This document shows positions 32,441-44,772 of a DNA stretch of 64,000 bases, piece by piece. The notes beneath the pieces were generated by a model. The model was given only the letters and a program-made list of their open reading frames with translations, had not been told where the DNA came from and made no database searches. This stretch comes from Erinaceus europaeus (taxonomy: Eukaryota > Chordata > Mammalia > Eulipotyphla > Erinaceidae). The translations under genes were made by a program, and so were the position numbers. The stretch is taken from assembly GCF_950295315.1 (NCBI RefSeq), contig NC_080181.1, positions 1,988,526-2,052,525 of the forward strand. Reading direction: 5' to 3'. How positions within the stretch are numbered: the first letter of the stretch is position 1; the number at the start of each line of letters is the position of its first letter.

Positions 32441-33149
32441 TGCTGTGCTCATCTGATTCCGTCGCCCTGACGGGCCCTGTGGCCTCACTCTGGCGGTGCT
32501 GTGCGTCTGCTGCTCACACCTGTGAGTCACGAGGCCCATGACGGGCCAGTCCGCATCTAAGCCCCTGCTTCTCCAGGGAGGGGTGGCCCAGGCTCTCTGG
32601 GACAGAGCAGGGGGTGCCCATTGCCCGCCCCAGCACCCACAGCAGCTGCACCCCCAACCCTGTGAGGGCAGAACCAGGGCATGTCCCCTCCAGGATGCCC
32701 TCCCTGCCGTGACCGTCCCCCCAGGGTACCATGGGAGGCCAAGGGTGGACTTTGTAGACACACACTGGCTGCCCTTTTCATGAGGGGACCACGAGAGGAA
32801 AGGGGGCTCGTCATCTAGCTGGCCTGGGGCGTGCGAGAGGCCCAGTGAGGGCTCCCCACATTCCCCACGGGGTTGGGGCTGAGCTGCTCTGGAGCACAGG
32901 GTGGGGGGCTGGCCGCCTGGCTCTTCGCAACACCCAGAGTGCACTCTGTCATCACCCTCACTGTCACCAGCGTAAACACACAGAATACACAAACCGTGAC
33001 TTCTGACAACCCAAGGAAAAACACTCTCACAACCAGTGTTGGTATTAGGTTGTCAGAAAAATCACGATGCTTCTTTGCATAGAAACATAGGAAGAATATG
33101 TCATGACATTTCTGACCAGTGTTACTTTATCTTACTTTCTGATCGATGG
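32441..33149. other. Unique intergenic sequence, nothing recognised
   Basis: Between the inferred ENDOD1 end and the next SINE. No exon or repeat recognised. Confidence 0.4.
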
Positions 33150-33153
33150 TTAG

Positions 33154-33205
<52 letters not shown>

Positions 33206-33292
33206 CTTCAGCACTGCTTCACCACTTGTGAAGTTATCTCCTTGCAGGTGGGACTGAGGGCTTGAACCTGGGTCCTTGCCATGACCCGGCCC
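33150..33292 (-). mobile_element. Type B SINE fragment, antisense, with (GATA)n
   Basis: A GATA tetranucleotide run at about 33154-33205 sits in place of the purine-rich body. 'gcttgaacctgggtccttgc' marks the reversed B box. Confidence 0.75.
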
Positions 33293-33529
33293 CTCTCAGT
33301 GGGTTCTCTTCCCCCCTTCCCTTCCTGTATCAGACTCACAGGAAGAGAGGTGGAGACACCGCGGCATGGCTGAGCCGTTCACGAGGCATCTCTCTTGCTT
33401 GCTTCCCTGTGGGGCCTGGAGGCTTGAACCGGCTCCTTGTCTGTGGAAGTGTGTGCGTGCTCTGCCAGGTGACCAGCTCTGTACAAGTCCTCCTCTCTCT
33501 TTAAACTATTATTTTTAAAAAGGTATTAT

Positions 33530-33798
33530 TTCTTCCAGGGTTATCGCTGGGGTTTGGTACCAGCAGTATGAATCCCCTGCTCCTGGCGGCCATTTTTTCT
33601 TTTTCTTTCTAAGTCTTTATTTGATGGGATAGACAAAAGTCGAGAGAGGATGGGGAGATAAAGAGAGAGAGAAAGAGAGATGCCTGCAGACCTACTTCAC
33701 CACTCATGAAGCGGACCCCTTGCAGGTGGGGACTGGGCCTCAAACCTGGGTCCTTGCGCTTAATCATGTGTGTGCTTAACTGGGTGCACCACCTGGTT
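33530..33798 (-). mobile_element. Type A/B intermediate SINE, antisense
   Basis: Runs from 'cttccagggttatcgctggg' to 'gggtgcaccacctgg'. Confidence 0.8.
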
Positions 33799-33828
33799 TT
33801 ATTACTTTTAAATACAAATTTATTATTA

Positions 33829-34154
33829 TTTTGCCTCCAGGGTTATTGCTGGAGCTTGGTGCACCATGAATCCACTGCTCCTGGAGGCCATTTCCCCCCC
33901 TTCTGTTGCCCTTGTTGTTGTAGCCTTGTTGTGGTGATTATTGTTGTTGTTGTTAGACAGGACAGAGAGAAATGGAGAGAGGAGGGGAAGACAGAGAGGG
34001 GGAGAGAAAGACAGACACCTGCAGACCTGCTTCACCACCTGTGAAGGGACTCCCCTGCAGGTGGGGAGCCAGGGGCTTGAACTGGGATCTTTACACACTG
34101 GTCCCTGCGCTTTATGCCACATGCACCTAACCTGCTGCGCTACCGCCCGACCCC
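33829..34154 (-). mobile_element. Type A SINE, antisense
   Basis: Full long form ending 'gctaccgcccgacccc'. Confidence 0.9.
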
Positions 34155-34156
34155 CT

Positions 34157-34281
34157 ATTATTATTATTTTAACCAGGGCACTGGTCAGCTCTGGCTTATG
34201 GTGTGCTTGGGGTTGAACCTGGCCTGTGGGCACCTCAGGCGTCAGAGTGTTTTTGCAAAACCATTGTGCCATCTCCCCCAC
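34157..34281 (-). mobile_element. Type C SINE, antisense
   Basis: 'ttttaaccagggcactggtc' to 'accattgtgccatctccccc'. Confidence 0.85.
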
Positions 34282-34309
34282 CTTTCCTCTGAACACTTAA
34301 GTGTGTGTG

Positions 34310-34400
34310 TTTGACTATTTAGAAGAGAGAACTAGAGCATCACTCTGGCACGTGTAATGCCAGGACCTCATGCCTGCAAGCCCGGCACTCTGCTCACCCC
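34310..34400 (-). mobile_element. Type D-like SINE, antisense
   Basis: 'catcactctggcacgtgtaa' and 'gacctcatgcctgcaagccc' resemble the element at 16117-16220. Confidence 0.5.
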
Positions 34401-35595
34401 TATTTCAGTCAGCGCCTCAGATGCTCTCTGCAGGTGCTCTCAGCGGCCGAGCAGCTGGGGCTGTGGGAGGCAAGCGACCTCTCGAGTTTTCTGTGCTATT
34501 TGGAGAGGACAGAGAGTATCTGCAGACTCTTCCCGAGCGAGCGAGCGTCTGAAAAGGAGCCTGTGAGATAAGGAAGGGTTCTCAGCTTGCAGACTCCACT
34601 GACCTGCCCTGAGGCTCCGGTTGCTGCTTGATGAACTTGGGACACAGAGATGGGCCCCACAGACCTCCGCTGGGGAGCTGGGGGCTTGAGGCTGTGGTGG
34701 GCAGCACAGGAGTGGACACCCTCTTATACATGGCTCCCAAAAAGCCCAGGGAGCTTTGCTGCTGGCTCATGTGGCTGCAGGAAGTGACTTGACCTTTCTG
34801 AAAGGCACGGTGACAGAGCCGGGAATGCAGTCTCTTCCGCAAGCCACAGTTGATGGCAGAAGCCTGTCTGGCACTCTGGACCACCTCACGCTGTGTGTCA
34901 CCCTCCTCTTCACCCGTCTGGTTCCCCCTGAGAAGGGGTGTGAGGAGGAGGGTGCCCGCCCAGGGTCACACAGCGCAGTCAGTGACAGAGCCCAGTGGGA
35001 CACTTCCCCTGCCACTCCCAGGCTCAACCAGGACAGGGGTCCCGGGGAGTCCCAGGCGGCACCCAGGGCAGAGCACAGAGGCAGGAGCAGCTCCCAGTGT
35101 CAGTAGCAGGACCCCTGCCTCCACCCTCAAGCGACAGCGCCCAGTGCTGGCCAGCCTGGCCCCAGCTGGGGTCTCCCACGGGGAGGGCATCTCAGGCCTC
35201 CTCAGAGAACAGCGAGGGCCCGACCTGCTGAGCCGCACACAGGCTCTGAGGCCCCGAGACTGTCCACGTGCCCAGCAGATCCTCACGCCCATCCTGAGCA
35301 GGAGCTCCCACCCCACCCTCCTGCAGGCCCCCAGCCTCATCTCCCTCGGGGGAAGGGATGCAGGGGCAGCAGGGCAGAAGGGCCTTGGGAGTCTCACCCG
35401 CCTCTGAGGGTGGGGCGGGGAGGTGGGGACCCCGGCAGGGCCTGCTGTGTGGAAAGGGGAGGATAGCCTGGGGCCCAGCACCGCTGGCCAGTGCCACATC
35501 CTCTGCAGCCCTGTTCCCCAGTCCTGAGCCACACAAGATGGCTCTAGGCACTGCCCACAGGGACCCATTTCTCTGTTCTGTTCTGCTCTTTCTTC
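34401..35595. other. Unique GC-rich intergenic sequence
   Basis: No repeat and no convincing exon. The longest frame (minus strand, 34966-35568, 200 codons) has no motif or biased start and looks like chance in GC-rich DNA. Confidence 0.4.
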
Positions 35596-35599
35596 TGTT

Positions 35600-35600
35600 T

Positions 35601-35652
<52 letters not shown>

Positions 35653-35653
35653 A
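35600..35653 (+). repeat. (TTTC)n microsatellite
   Basis: About 13 tetranucleotide units, at the tail side of an antisense SINE. Confidence 0.95.
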
Positions 35654-35930
35654 ATGTTTATTTATTCCCTTTTGTTGCCCTTGTGTTTTTTTTTAATTAT
35701 TGTAGTTATTGTTGTTGTTGTTGGATAGGACAGGGAGAAATGGAGAGAGGAGGGGAAGACAGAGAGGGGGAGAGAAAGACACCTGCAGACCTGCTTCACT
35801 GCCTGTGAAGCGACTCCCCTGCAGGTGGGGAGCCAGGGGCTCAAACCGGGATCTTGAGCCCAGATCCTTATGCTGGTCCTTGGGCTTTGCGCCACCTGTG
35901 CTTAACCCACTGTGCTACCACCCGACTCCC
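35654..35930 (-). mobile_element. Type A SINE, antisense
   Basis: Full copy with a short internal duplication near the B box ('gatcttgagcccagatcc'). Confidence 0.9.
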
Positions 35931-35939
35931 TGGTTTCTT

Positions 35940-36204
35940 TTTTGCTGGAAGGGTTATCACTGGGGCTCAGTGCCAGCGCTACAAATTCACCACTCCCAGT
36001 GGCCACTTTTTCTTTTTTCTGTTTTATTTGATAGGACAGAGAGAAATTGAGAGGGGAGGGGAAATAGGGAGAAAGAGAGACACCTGCAGACCTGCGTCAC
36101 TAATCATGAAGCTCCCCCACCCCGCAGGTGGGGATGGGGGCTTGAACCTGGGTCCTTGGGCACTGTCGTGTACGCTCAGCTGGGTGTGCCACGGCCCAGG
36201 CCCC
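35940..36204 (-). mobile_element. Type A/B intermediate SINE, antisense
   Basis: 'gctggaagggttatcactgg' to 'gtgccacggcccaggccc'. Confidence 0.8.
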
Positions 36205-36366
36205 GCGATCAAATTTATCTGGGGGTGCGGTGCTCAACAGGAGGGAGGCCATGCGCTTGGCCCTGTGTTCTCGGGTTCTGGCTCCTTTCTGCCTTGTGAT
36301 TCACCCGCTGACTTTCCTGCAGAAAGCTGGACTCACATTGGTCCGGCTGCTTTTAAAATTGGCTGG

Positions 36367-36572
36367 AGGGGGAGCCAGGTTGAGCGCACATGTTAAAATG
36401 CGCAAGGACCCAGGTTTGAGGCCCCTGTCCCTACCTGCAGGGGGAAAGCTTCACAAGTGGTGGATCAGGGCTGCAGGTGTCCGTCTCTCTCCCTATCGAT
36501 CCCTTCTCTCTCAATCTCGGGCTATCCGATAAACAAATGAAAACAAAAGATTAAAAAATAATAAAATAAAAA
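36367..36572 (+). mobile_element. Type B SINE
   Basis: 'gagccaggttgagcgcacat' head, 'caggtttgaggcccc' B-box region and an A-rich tail. It is one of very few plus-strand SINEs between 26.6 and 48 kb. Confidence 0.8.
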
Positions 36573-38850
36573 GGATAAAAGTGGCTGGAGGTGCAGAGAG
36601 GGCGGCCAGAGTGCTGGCAGGTGGAGTCCCCACAGGCAGCTGGTCTGGGGGCTCCTTGGGGAGCCTTCCCGCCCCTCCATCCCCCGCCCCAGCAGGCCTG
36701 GGCCCTGGGCAGGTCAGAGGGCTCCTCAGCTGCTCACCTGCACCTGCGGTCTCAGCCACTCACCTGCGTCCTCCGGGCGGCTCACCTGCAGCCGTGTGCG
36801 AAGGCCCCGCCCGCTGGCGTCCATCCAGGACCTGGGGTGACGGGGGCTGGTCTGCGGCTGTCTGGCAGCCTGGGGAGCCCCTGTCCAGGCCCTTCCGAGT
36901 CACCCGCAGGACAAGTGCCCCCGGCGACAGGCCGCAGGGAAAGGGCGTCAGAGCCAGGTAGGCGAGGGGTCCAGGTAGGTGTGTGTGTGGGGGGGCCTGG
37001 GGACACGGAGCTCACACGGGCCCACACGGGCCTGGGTGGCAGGGTACAGGGATGTGGGGTGGGGGTGTGGAAGCAGGGGGCAGAGGAGGGGGCATGGGCT
37101 GCTGCTGGAACAGAGGGTGGAGGGAGGCTGGAAGCTGGAGGGGTGTCTGGGGTCAGGCACCAGGAGCGAGAGCCACACACTCTGTGGCCTCATTCACCAC
37201 CGTATACAGACGTGCCTCTTAGTGGGCAGAGAGCATACTCCTGTCCCGTGGGCCACGCTGGTCTGCAGCAGTGACGCCTCTCAGGTACGTGCTCACGGAG
37301 TGCCAGGGTCTCCCCCTTCAGATGGGGCCCCCTCCCTGCTCCCCAGCCCTGAGACCTGAATTCCACGCTGGGAGCCCAGGGTGTGAGCGCTGTGGCCTGG
37401 TTGTGTCTGCTTTGCCCGCTGCCTGGAGCCCAGCGGCCACTGGGGCTCCTCTCGGACTGCAGGCTCCTGCGGGCCTGGGGTGCGGGCGTCCAGCTGCCCG
37501 GCTCCTCTGGCAAATGACTGCTTTGACCAGCGCCCCTCATCCCCTGGCCCCTGCAGGGCCTTCGCTGGGTGGTGAGACAGACCTGTTGCCACAGGGAGGA
37601 GCAGGCACTCTCACCCCCCTTGTGGGCGCCCTGCCCCTTGGCTTCTGACCTCGAGGGCTCTGCCGTAGGCGTGTGTGCGTCTCCTCGGGCACGATGTCCA
37701 GCACACGGCTCCTCAGAAGTGCCCATCAGCTCCGCGGCCTGCTTCTGAGGTGGGTGGTTCTGTTGAGTGGGGCAGGGTTTATCATCTACTTCTGGAATGA
37801 TGCATGGTGTGCGGACCCTTGCAACCCGTGGGAGGGCACCCCCAGCTTCAAAGGTCACGACGGGCACAGCCACGGCAACAACAGGGCATGGGCGTACAGA
37901 CAGACCCACAGGTCCGTGGAGTAACCGGACCCACAGATAAACAAACACCGGTCAGTTAAGCGAGAAAAAGGAACCAAGAGCTCTCCAGCACGTGGAGTCA
38001 GAGAAGCTGGCTGGTCCCATGTCAAAAACCGCAAGCCGGCCGCTATCTCACGCTGTTGCTAAAGCTGACTCCGCGTGGACCGAGGTTTGAGGCCTGAACC
38101 CAGGCAGAGGCCTCGGCGCTATGTGTGGGGACCTGCCTCTCGAGAACACAAGCCAGAGGCCGTCGGAGGCGTGGCCGCAGAAGTCCTGCCTGCTTGTCTG
38201 GGGCCTCCCCAGCGCACTCATCCGAAAGCGGAGTTCCAGCTCTCTGTGTATGGGAGATGGATGTGGAGCTCAGAGAGGCTGAGACGCTGGGCTGAGGCCG
38301 CACGGTTTGAGGGAACCGGCCTCTGGGGTGGGCTGGGGCTGCCGCCGGACTCTGCTGTGGGGCGTAGAGGGAGGAGTGGACCAGGAGGGGCTGTGGGCAG
38401 GAGCGGGTCTCAGTGGGGCCTGGCACAGAGGGAGCTGCAGGGCTGGCTTCTAAGAGGCCGCGCCTGACTTCAGCACAGCTAGTTAGGGCGCAGGAGTTAC
38501 AGGCGGGGGTCCAGCGGGTGTGGCCACTGGGGCACAGAGGGGTCTGAGTGGGGAGGGGCCGGCTCAAGGGACAGGACCCTCAGCCCTGAGTGGCAGGAGT
38601 GTGGGCGCTGAGTGTGCACAGACGTCTGCATGATGTGCGGCTCTGAGGCCCCCAGCCAAGTGGGGGCCCCCTCCCCCTTCCCACAGCCAAGTAGGGCCCC
38701 CTCCCCCTCCCCTAGCCAGGTGGGGCCCCTTCCCCCTTCCTCCAGCCAGGTAGGACCCCCTCTCCCCACCCAGGTGGAGACCCTTCTTGGCTTGTCATAG
38801 CTTAGATGGCAAAGTTTGCCCCACGTGCCTGAGCACCTGTTTTTTTTAAT
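36573..38850. other. Unique GC-rich intergenic sequence
   Basis: 2.3 kb with no recognised transposon. It holds several short G-rich or C-rich runs and a small direct repeat at about 38640-38770 ('agccaggtggggcccc' variants). No open frame shows a known domain, and no gene could be supported. Confidence 0.4.
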
Positions 38851-38852
38851 TA

Positions 38853-39133
38853 ATTAATTTTTTAAAATATTTATTTATACCTTTTGTTGCCCTTATTGTT
38901 TTATTGTAGCTATTGTTGTTGTTATGGATGTCGTTGTTGGATAGGACAGAGAGAAATGGAGAGAGGAGGGGAAGACAGAGAGGGGGAGAGACAGACACCT
39001 GCAGACCTGCTTCACCGCCTGTGAAGCGACTCCCCTGCAGGTGGGGAGCCGGGGGCTCGAACCAGGGTCCTTACGCGGGTCCTTGGGCTTTGCGCCCCCT
39101 GCTCTTAACCCGCTGCGCCACCGCCCGACTCCC
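38853..39133 (-). mobile_element. Type A SINE, antisense
   Basis: Full copy without the 3' module. The reversed head ends 'gccaccgcccgactcccc'. Confidence 0.9.
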
Positions 39134-39689
39134 CTGAGTGCCTGTTTTTACTCCAGCATTACACTGTAATAACTTTAAGTTTTAGGACTTGTTCTGTGAT
39201 ATAGTTGGGAGGCCAGGGAATGTTTTGCCTTCATTTTGTTGTTGTTCTCTTTTTCTTTCACAACCCGTTGGATACCCGCAGTCTCTGGTGGACACAGAGT
39301 TTCAGAATTGTTTGTCAAGTTCCCTTGAAGAATGCCACTGGGGTTTTGATAGGACTGCACTGACAAATTGCTCCAAGTAAGACGGCCTGCCGTCTTGCCA
39401 GTGTTCACTCTGATCCGGGAGTGTGGGGCAGGCTTCTACTTCTGCCTCTTCCTTTCTTTCAAAAAGGCCCTATTGGGTTTAGGTGCGGACTCATGCCCCT
39501 GACACCTTACAAGCTTACCTAAACAATGTTAAGTCCCTAGTAATGATGATGTATTGGGGTGGGGGCCCTGTTATTCCCCACCTTCCTCTCTAGGTAGTTG
39601 TAAATTGGGTTGCTGTCTTCCTTTCTCTTTCCTCAGACTCATCATTTGATTACAGAACTGTAACGAACTTCGTGTATATTGATTTTTCT

Positions 39690-39956
39690 TTTTTTATATA
39701 TTCCCTTTTGTTGCCCTTATTGTTTTATTGTTGTAGTTCTTATTGTCGTCGTTGTTGGATAGGACAGAGAGAAATGGAGAGAGGAGGGGAAGACAGAGAG
39801 GGGGAGAGAAAGACAGACACCTGCAGACCTGCTTTGCCGCCTGTGAAGCGACTCCCCTGCAGGTGGGGAGCCGGGGGCTCGAACCGGGATCCTTACGCTG
39901 GTCCTTGCACTTGGCGCCACGTGTGCTTAATCCGCTGCACTACAGCCTGGCTCCCA
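39690..39956 (-). mobile_element. Type A SINE, antisense, 15-bp TSD
   Basis: Flanked by perfect 'tatattgatttttct' at 39675-39689 and 39957-39971, within L1 sequence. A relatively recent insertion. Confidence 0.92.
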
Positions 39957-40084
39957 TATATTGATTTTTCTATCCTGCTACTTTACTGAAAATTTCAATT
40001 ACTTCTAGTATTTTTTTGGTGGAGTCCTAAGGTTTTTTATGTACATTATAATGTTATCTTCTAATAGTCATAGCTTGATTTCTT

Positions 40085-40434
40085 CTTCTTCTTTTTCTTC
40101 TTGCCTCCTGGGTTATTGCCAGGGCTCGGTAACTGCACCATGAATCCACCGCTCCTGGAGACAATTTCCCCCTTTTTTGTTGCCCTTGTTGTTCCATCAT
40201 TGTTGTGGTTATTATTATTGTTGCTGCTGTTATTGTTGGATAGGACAGAGAGAAATGGAGAGGAGGGGAAGACAGAGAGGGGGAGAGAAAGACAGACACC
40301 TGCAGACCTGCTTCACCGCCTGTGAAGCGACTCCCCTGCAGTTGGGGAGCCGGGGGCTCAAACCGGGATCCTTATGCCGGTCCTTGCGCTTCGCACCACC
40401 TGCGCTTAACCCACTGCACTACCGCCCATCTCCC
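40085..40434 (-). mobile_element. Type A SINE, antisense
   Basis: Long form. The flanking 'gatttctt' at 40077-40084 and 40435-40442 is a short candidate TSD. Confidence 0.88.
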
Positions 40435-41805
40435 GATTTCTTTTCCAAAATAAGTTCCAGTCCTTCTAATATTCTTCTCTCCCCTGACTGTGCTGGCAAG
40501 GCCTCTCAGGACTGTGGCGGGTGGCAGTGGTGAGAACAGGCCTCCCTGCCTCACTCCAGAGCGGGGGCAAAGCTGTGAGCCTTCACCACCGAGCCTGACT
40601 TCGGCCGTGCGATCACAGTATCCGACCTTTGCTGCGTTGAGGACTGTTCCTTCTTGTCTCGGTCCGTTAGAGATTTTATCATATGCAGGTGTCGCCTATC
40701 GATACGCTTCTGAGTTCACCTTTCTTTTTGTTGATGTGGTGAACTGAATTGACTTGCATGTATTGAGCCCTACGTCCCTGGATGAAGCTCACCTGGTTGT
40801 GTGTGTCTGTCTGTCTGTCTCCTGAGGCCATGCACAGGAGTGACTTCATCACTCTGGGCTAACCTTCTCAGCAGAGATAGAAACAGACAGATGAGCAGAC
40901 GGACAGGCAGTCTCACCAGCCCACCCTCTTGGTGTGCAGGGACTGTTTCCTCGTGTGCTGATTGGATTTTTGCCTCGTTGTTCCTTGAGGACACAGGTCT
41001 TACCAGTTTCTTGTTTTCTCTCTTCCTGTCGGAAGTATCAGAGTAACATTGGCCTCACAGAATGTGTTTGGGAGTGTTCCCCCACCCCTTCCATTTTGGG
41101 AGAAAGAGCCGAGTAAGACAGGTGCCGTTTCTCCTCTGACTGTGCTGCAGGACTCGCTCGTGCACATCTGGAGCTGGGCGACTAGATTCCAAGCTGGGTT
41201 TCTGCTGTGGTGACCAGCTTGTTCTGGCTGCGGGCACCCTCCACGCTCGCTCAGGCTCAGGAAGTGGTGTGCGGTAAGAACGGGCCTGTTTCCGCTAGCT
41301 GTCAAACTAGCGAGGCGGTGACACTCCCTTGTTAGGCTTTGTGTTTCTGCTACCTCTGTTGTGCGTGGCCTCCCTCTCCCTCTCCCTCGCTTCTGATTCT
41401 TTTAATGGTGACTTTCTTTTCCTCCTTAACTTGGTGAGGGCTGCATCTTCCCTGTTCTCCCTTCAGAGTCATCCCTTGATTTCACTGGTCTTTTTCATCA
41501 CCTTCTGTGTCTGTCCCACTTACTGGGTTGTGGGGAAAGTCACGGTGTTTTGTTTTGTTTGTTTGTTGTTTTCTATGCAAGAATGTGTCAGGATTTTTTT
41601 CACTAAGCCAGTATCTCTCTCCTCTGACTATTATCTCACTCCTTGTGCTGCCTCAACCCATCTTGTTTCTTCTTCCCCAGTCCCCTCAGAGGTGGTGCTA
41701 GATGGTGAGGCCTTCCTTCAGGGTCAGTGCCACCGTGAGCGTCCCTTGCAGCACACACCTTCTTGCCGTGTCCTATAGCACACAGAAACTCGCACCTCTA
41801 AAGAA

Positions 41806-41976
41806 GCTTTTCTTATGTTTTCATAGAGACAGATTGAGAGAGAAGATGAAGATGGAGGGGGAGAGACACCACTTGCTTTCCCCCTGCAGATGGGGGAGGG
41901 GGGACCTGGGGATTCGAACCTGAGTCCTTGAGCACTGTGATGTGTGTGCTCAACCGGGTGCGCCACCGCCCGGCCC
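41806..41976 (-). mobile_element. Type B SINE, antisense
   Basis: 'attcgaacctgagtccttg' and 'gtgcgccaccgcccggccc'. Confidence 0.82.
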
Positions 41977-41996
41977 TGAGGAGAATGTCTATTAAT

Positions 41997-42218
41997 GGGG
42001 CTGGGCGGTGGCGCACCTGGTTAAGCGCACCTAGTGTTATTTTTCCTTTTGTTGCCCTTGTTGTTTTACTGTTGTTGTAGTTATTATTATTGTTGTTGAT
42101 GTTGTTGTTGGATAGGACAGAGAGAAATGGAGAGAGGAGGGGAAGACAGAGAGGAGAAAAAGAGAGACACCTGCAGACCTGCTTCACCACCTGTGAAGTG
42201 ACTCCCCTGCAGGTGGGC
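41997..42218 (-). mobile_element. SINE junction: type B head (+) joined to truncated type A (-)
   Basis: 'ggctgggcggtggcgcacct' (plus, 41997-42037) runs straight into a reversed type A tail and body that stops at 'cctgcaggtggg'. The type A head is missing, so a deletion joined two SINEs. Confidence 0.7.
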
Positions 42219-42642
42219 CTTCTTCCCTTACTCATTCCCCTGCTGAGAGAGGGACAGGCCAAGCCTTTGCCCCGTTTCCGGCTTGAGCACCTCGCTGCAG
42301 CCTTTCCCTTAGTCTGCCTTTGTCTGTTTCCACCGTGCGCTTCTGACAGACACAGCATAGATGGATCCTATTGATTTGAACACAGCCAGCCTCTGCATCT
42401 GTCCTTTCTTTCTTCCTTGCCTGCCCCCTCAACTTCCCTCCCGTTATCACTGGGGCTCAGGGCTTGCAGGCCTGCCCAGTGCCTCCTGCAGAGCCCACGG
42501 TGCTGCAGGGCCCCCGGCCAGCTTCCGCCCACCCTCCGTGGAGGAGCCTGCTCTGTTCTTCAGTTTACTGATGGCCGACTTGTTGTGCTTGCTCAGTTTT
42601 ATGAGCTTATTTTTTTAGGTGTGCAAATTGCAAGCTTTTTAT

Positions 42643-42920
42643 TTTTTATTTTTTTTAAATTACAATGATACTTGAGTTACTTATTCCCTTTTTTATTGTA
42701 GTTGTTGATGTCGTTGTTGTCGGATAGGACAGAGAGAAACAGAGAGAGGAGGGGAAGACAGAGAGGGGGAGAGAAAGACAGACACCAGCAGACCTGCTTC
42801 ACCGCCTGTGAAGCGACACCCCTGCAGGGGGGGAGCCGGGGGCTCAAACCGGGATCCTTACTCTGGTTCTTGAGCTTTGCACCACCTGCGCTTAACCTGC
42901 TGCGCTACCGGCAGACTCCC
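42643..42920 (-). mobile_element. Type A SINE, antisense, 17-bp TSD
   Basis: Flanked by 'aattgcaagctttttat' (42626-42642) and the same with one mismatch at 42921-42937. Confidence 0.9.
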
Positions 42921-44019
42921 AATTTCAAGCTTTTTATAACAGACATCTGTACATCTGTGCAGAAGTGATATTAAAGTTCCGATGTGCAGAAACAGCTCAT
43001 GAGGACAGACCCACAGGGGCTGTGGGAGAAATAGGCCAGGCCTGCCGTGGGCCTTCTGTCTGTCCTCCCCACCCTCATCCCACCTTCCCGCCTAGGGCTA
43101 GCTTCTCACTGATTTCCCGAGATCCCTTCTCTTGCCACAAGACTCCCTTAAAATGTGCAAGGTGCTTCTTCCTATCGTGAGATACTTACCAAGCTTGGAT
43201 AGGAACCCGTGCTGGCTGATGTAACGTGTGAATTATTTCCTCCCTTTAGGAGGGTGTCCTTTTACATTTCTTTAATGTGCCTAACCACCCAGTGAGTTCT
43301 GTCTCTGGCTTGTCTTTTCATTTCAGTAATACAGCTCCTTTCCTGGTGCACAAGCTCTTTGGTTTGCTGCAGTCCCATCTGCTTGTTTCTGCTTTTCTGT
43401 CTGCTGGTCTGCGAGGCGGCACTGGAGCTAGTTTCCCTGTGTGCCTTCTATGGTCTAAGGGCCCCCAAGTCTCCTGGCCAGTCGGCTTAGCCTTAGAGTG
43501 GAGAGGCAGTCTAGCTCTGCTGTGCGCACGGCTTCAGCAGACCGCCAGCACTGCTGACTGCAGAGGCTTCCTTCCCACCGTGTGCTCCTGGTCTCCTTGC
43601 CAGACAGTAACTGTGTGTGCAGGGGGCTTGCACGTGGACCCCACTGACCCGCGCCTTCTTATCCTAGCCCCACACTGCTTTCATCTCCGTGGCTTTGTAG
43701 TCAACTCTGAAGTCCGGGAGTGTGATCGCTTGTTTTTCCTCTGCTTATTTTTCTGCTTTGGCTCTTGAGCATCTGTTGTGACTTCATATGGTTCTGGGGA
43801 AAGCCGGTGGGTCCTCTGGCAAGCCCGGGGAACTGCATTGAGGAGAACCTGCAGTCACGGCTGCTCTAGGCATCTGACAGCTTCTCCTGGGACGTGTGGC
43901 AGCTGTCCTGTAGGTCTCGTGCACACAGTCTGGTCAAGCGTCTGTTCTCAGGAAATGCTGCTTCAGAACGCGGGGCTTTCAGGAGGAGGAGAACTCAAGA
44001 ATGCCTCTGGGGTTTTTAA

Positions 44020-44148
44020 AAATAAGTTTTTATTTATTTGTATCAAAGCACCGCCCAGCTCTGGCTTATGGTGGTACAGGGGACTGAACCTGGGACTCTG
44101 GAGCCTCAGGCATGAGAGTCTCTTTGCAGAGCCATTATGCTGTCTATC
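44020..44148 (-). mobile_element. Type C SINE, antisense
   Basis: Complete: 'caaagcaccgcccagctctg' to 'gagccattatgctgtctatc'. Confidence 0.88.
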
Positions 44149-44391
44149 CTGCCGCTGGGATTCGGATGGGGTTTGCATTAAATCCGTCTGTGACTGTAGT
44201 TAAGATGATCATGTTAGTTCTTCCAGTCCGTGAACATGGGGTATTTTTGTTTCCTTGTGACTGCTCCTGCTCCAACAGTGACCTCAAGTGTTCATGGTAC
44301 AGGCCTGCTGCCTCTTTGATTCAATCTATTTGAGTCCGTCTTTCTTCATGCAGTTGTCAATGGATTTCTGTCTACTTAAGTTTTTTTTTTC

Positions 44392-44658
44392 AAATATTTA
44401 TTTATTCCCTTTTGTTGTCCTTGTTGATTTATTGTTGTAGTTATTATTGATGTCATCGTTGGATAGGACAGAAAGAAATGGAGAGAGGAGGGGAAGACAG
44501 AGGGGGGAGAGAAAGACAGACACCTACAGACCTGCTTCACCACCTGTGAAGCGACTCCCCTGCAGGTGGGGAGCCGGGGGCTCGAACCGGGATCCTTATG
44601 CTGGTCCTTGTGCTTTGCGCCACGTGTGCTTAACCCGCTGCGCTACAGCCCGACTCCC
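44392..44658 (-). mobile_element. Type A SINE, antisense
   Basis: Full copy without the 3' module. Ends 'gctacagcccgactcccc'. Confidence 0.9.
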
Positions 44659-44735
44659 CAACTGTTTTGAGTTTTCTAGCCTGCCACTTCACTGTGCAGA
44701 TTCATCTCCAGTAGTTTTCAGGGGGCCGTTTAGGG

Positions 44736-44739
<4 letters not shown>

Positions 44740-44772
<33 letters not shown>

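Larger units (their letters stand above)
39160..42960 (-). mobile_element. Ancient L1, antisense, fragmented
   Basis: Plus-strand words such as 'cctgctactttactgaaaat', 'ttttggtggagtcctaagg', 'catgtattgagccctacgtc' and 'gtaacattggcctcacagaa' are, from memory of mammalian L1, the antisense of the ORF2 reverse-transcriptase region. No frame survives. Four SINEs have inserted into it. The limits are approximate. Confidence 0.6.

Noticed and set aside
34966..35568. 200-codon minus-strand frame in intergenic DNA
   Set aside because: No recognised motif, no neighbouring exon structure and GC-rich composition. Chance is sufficient.
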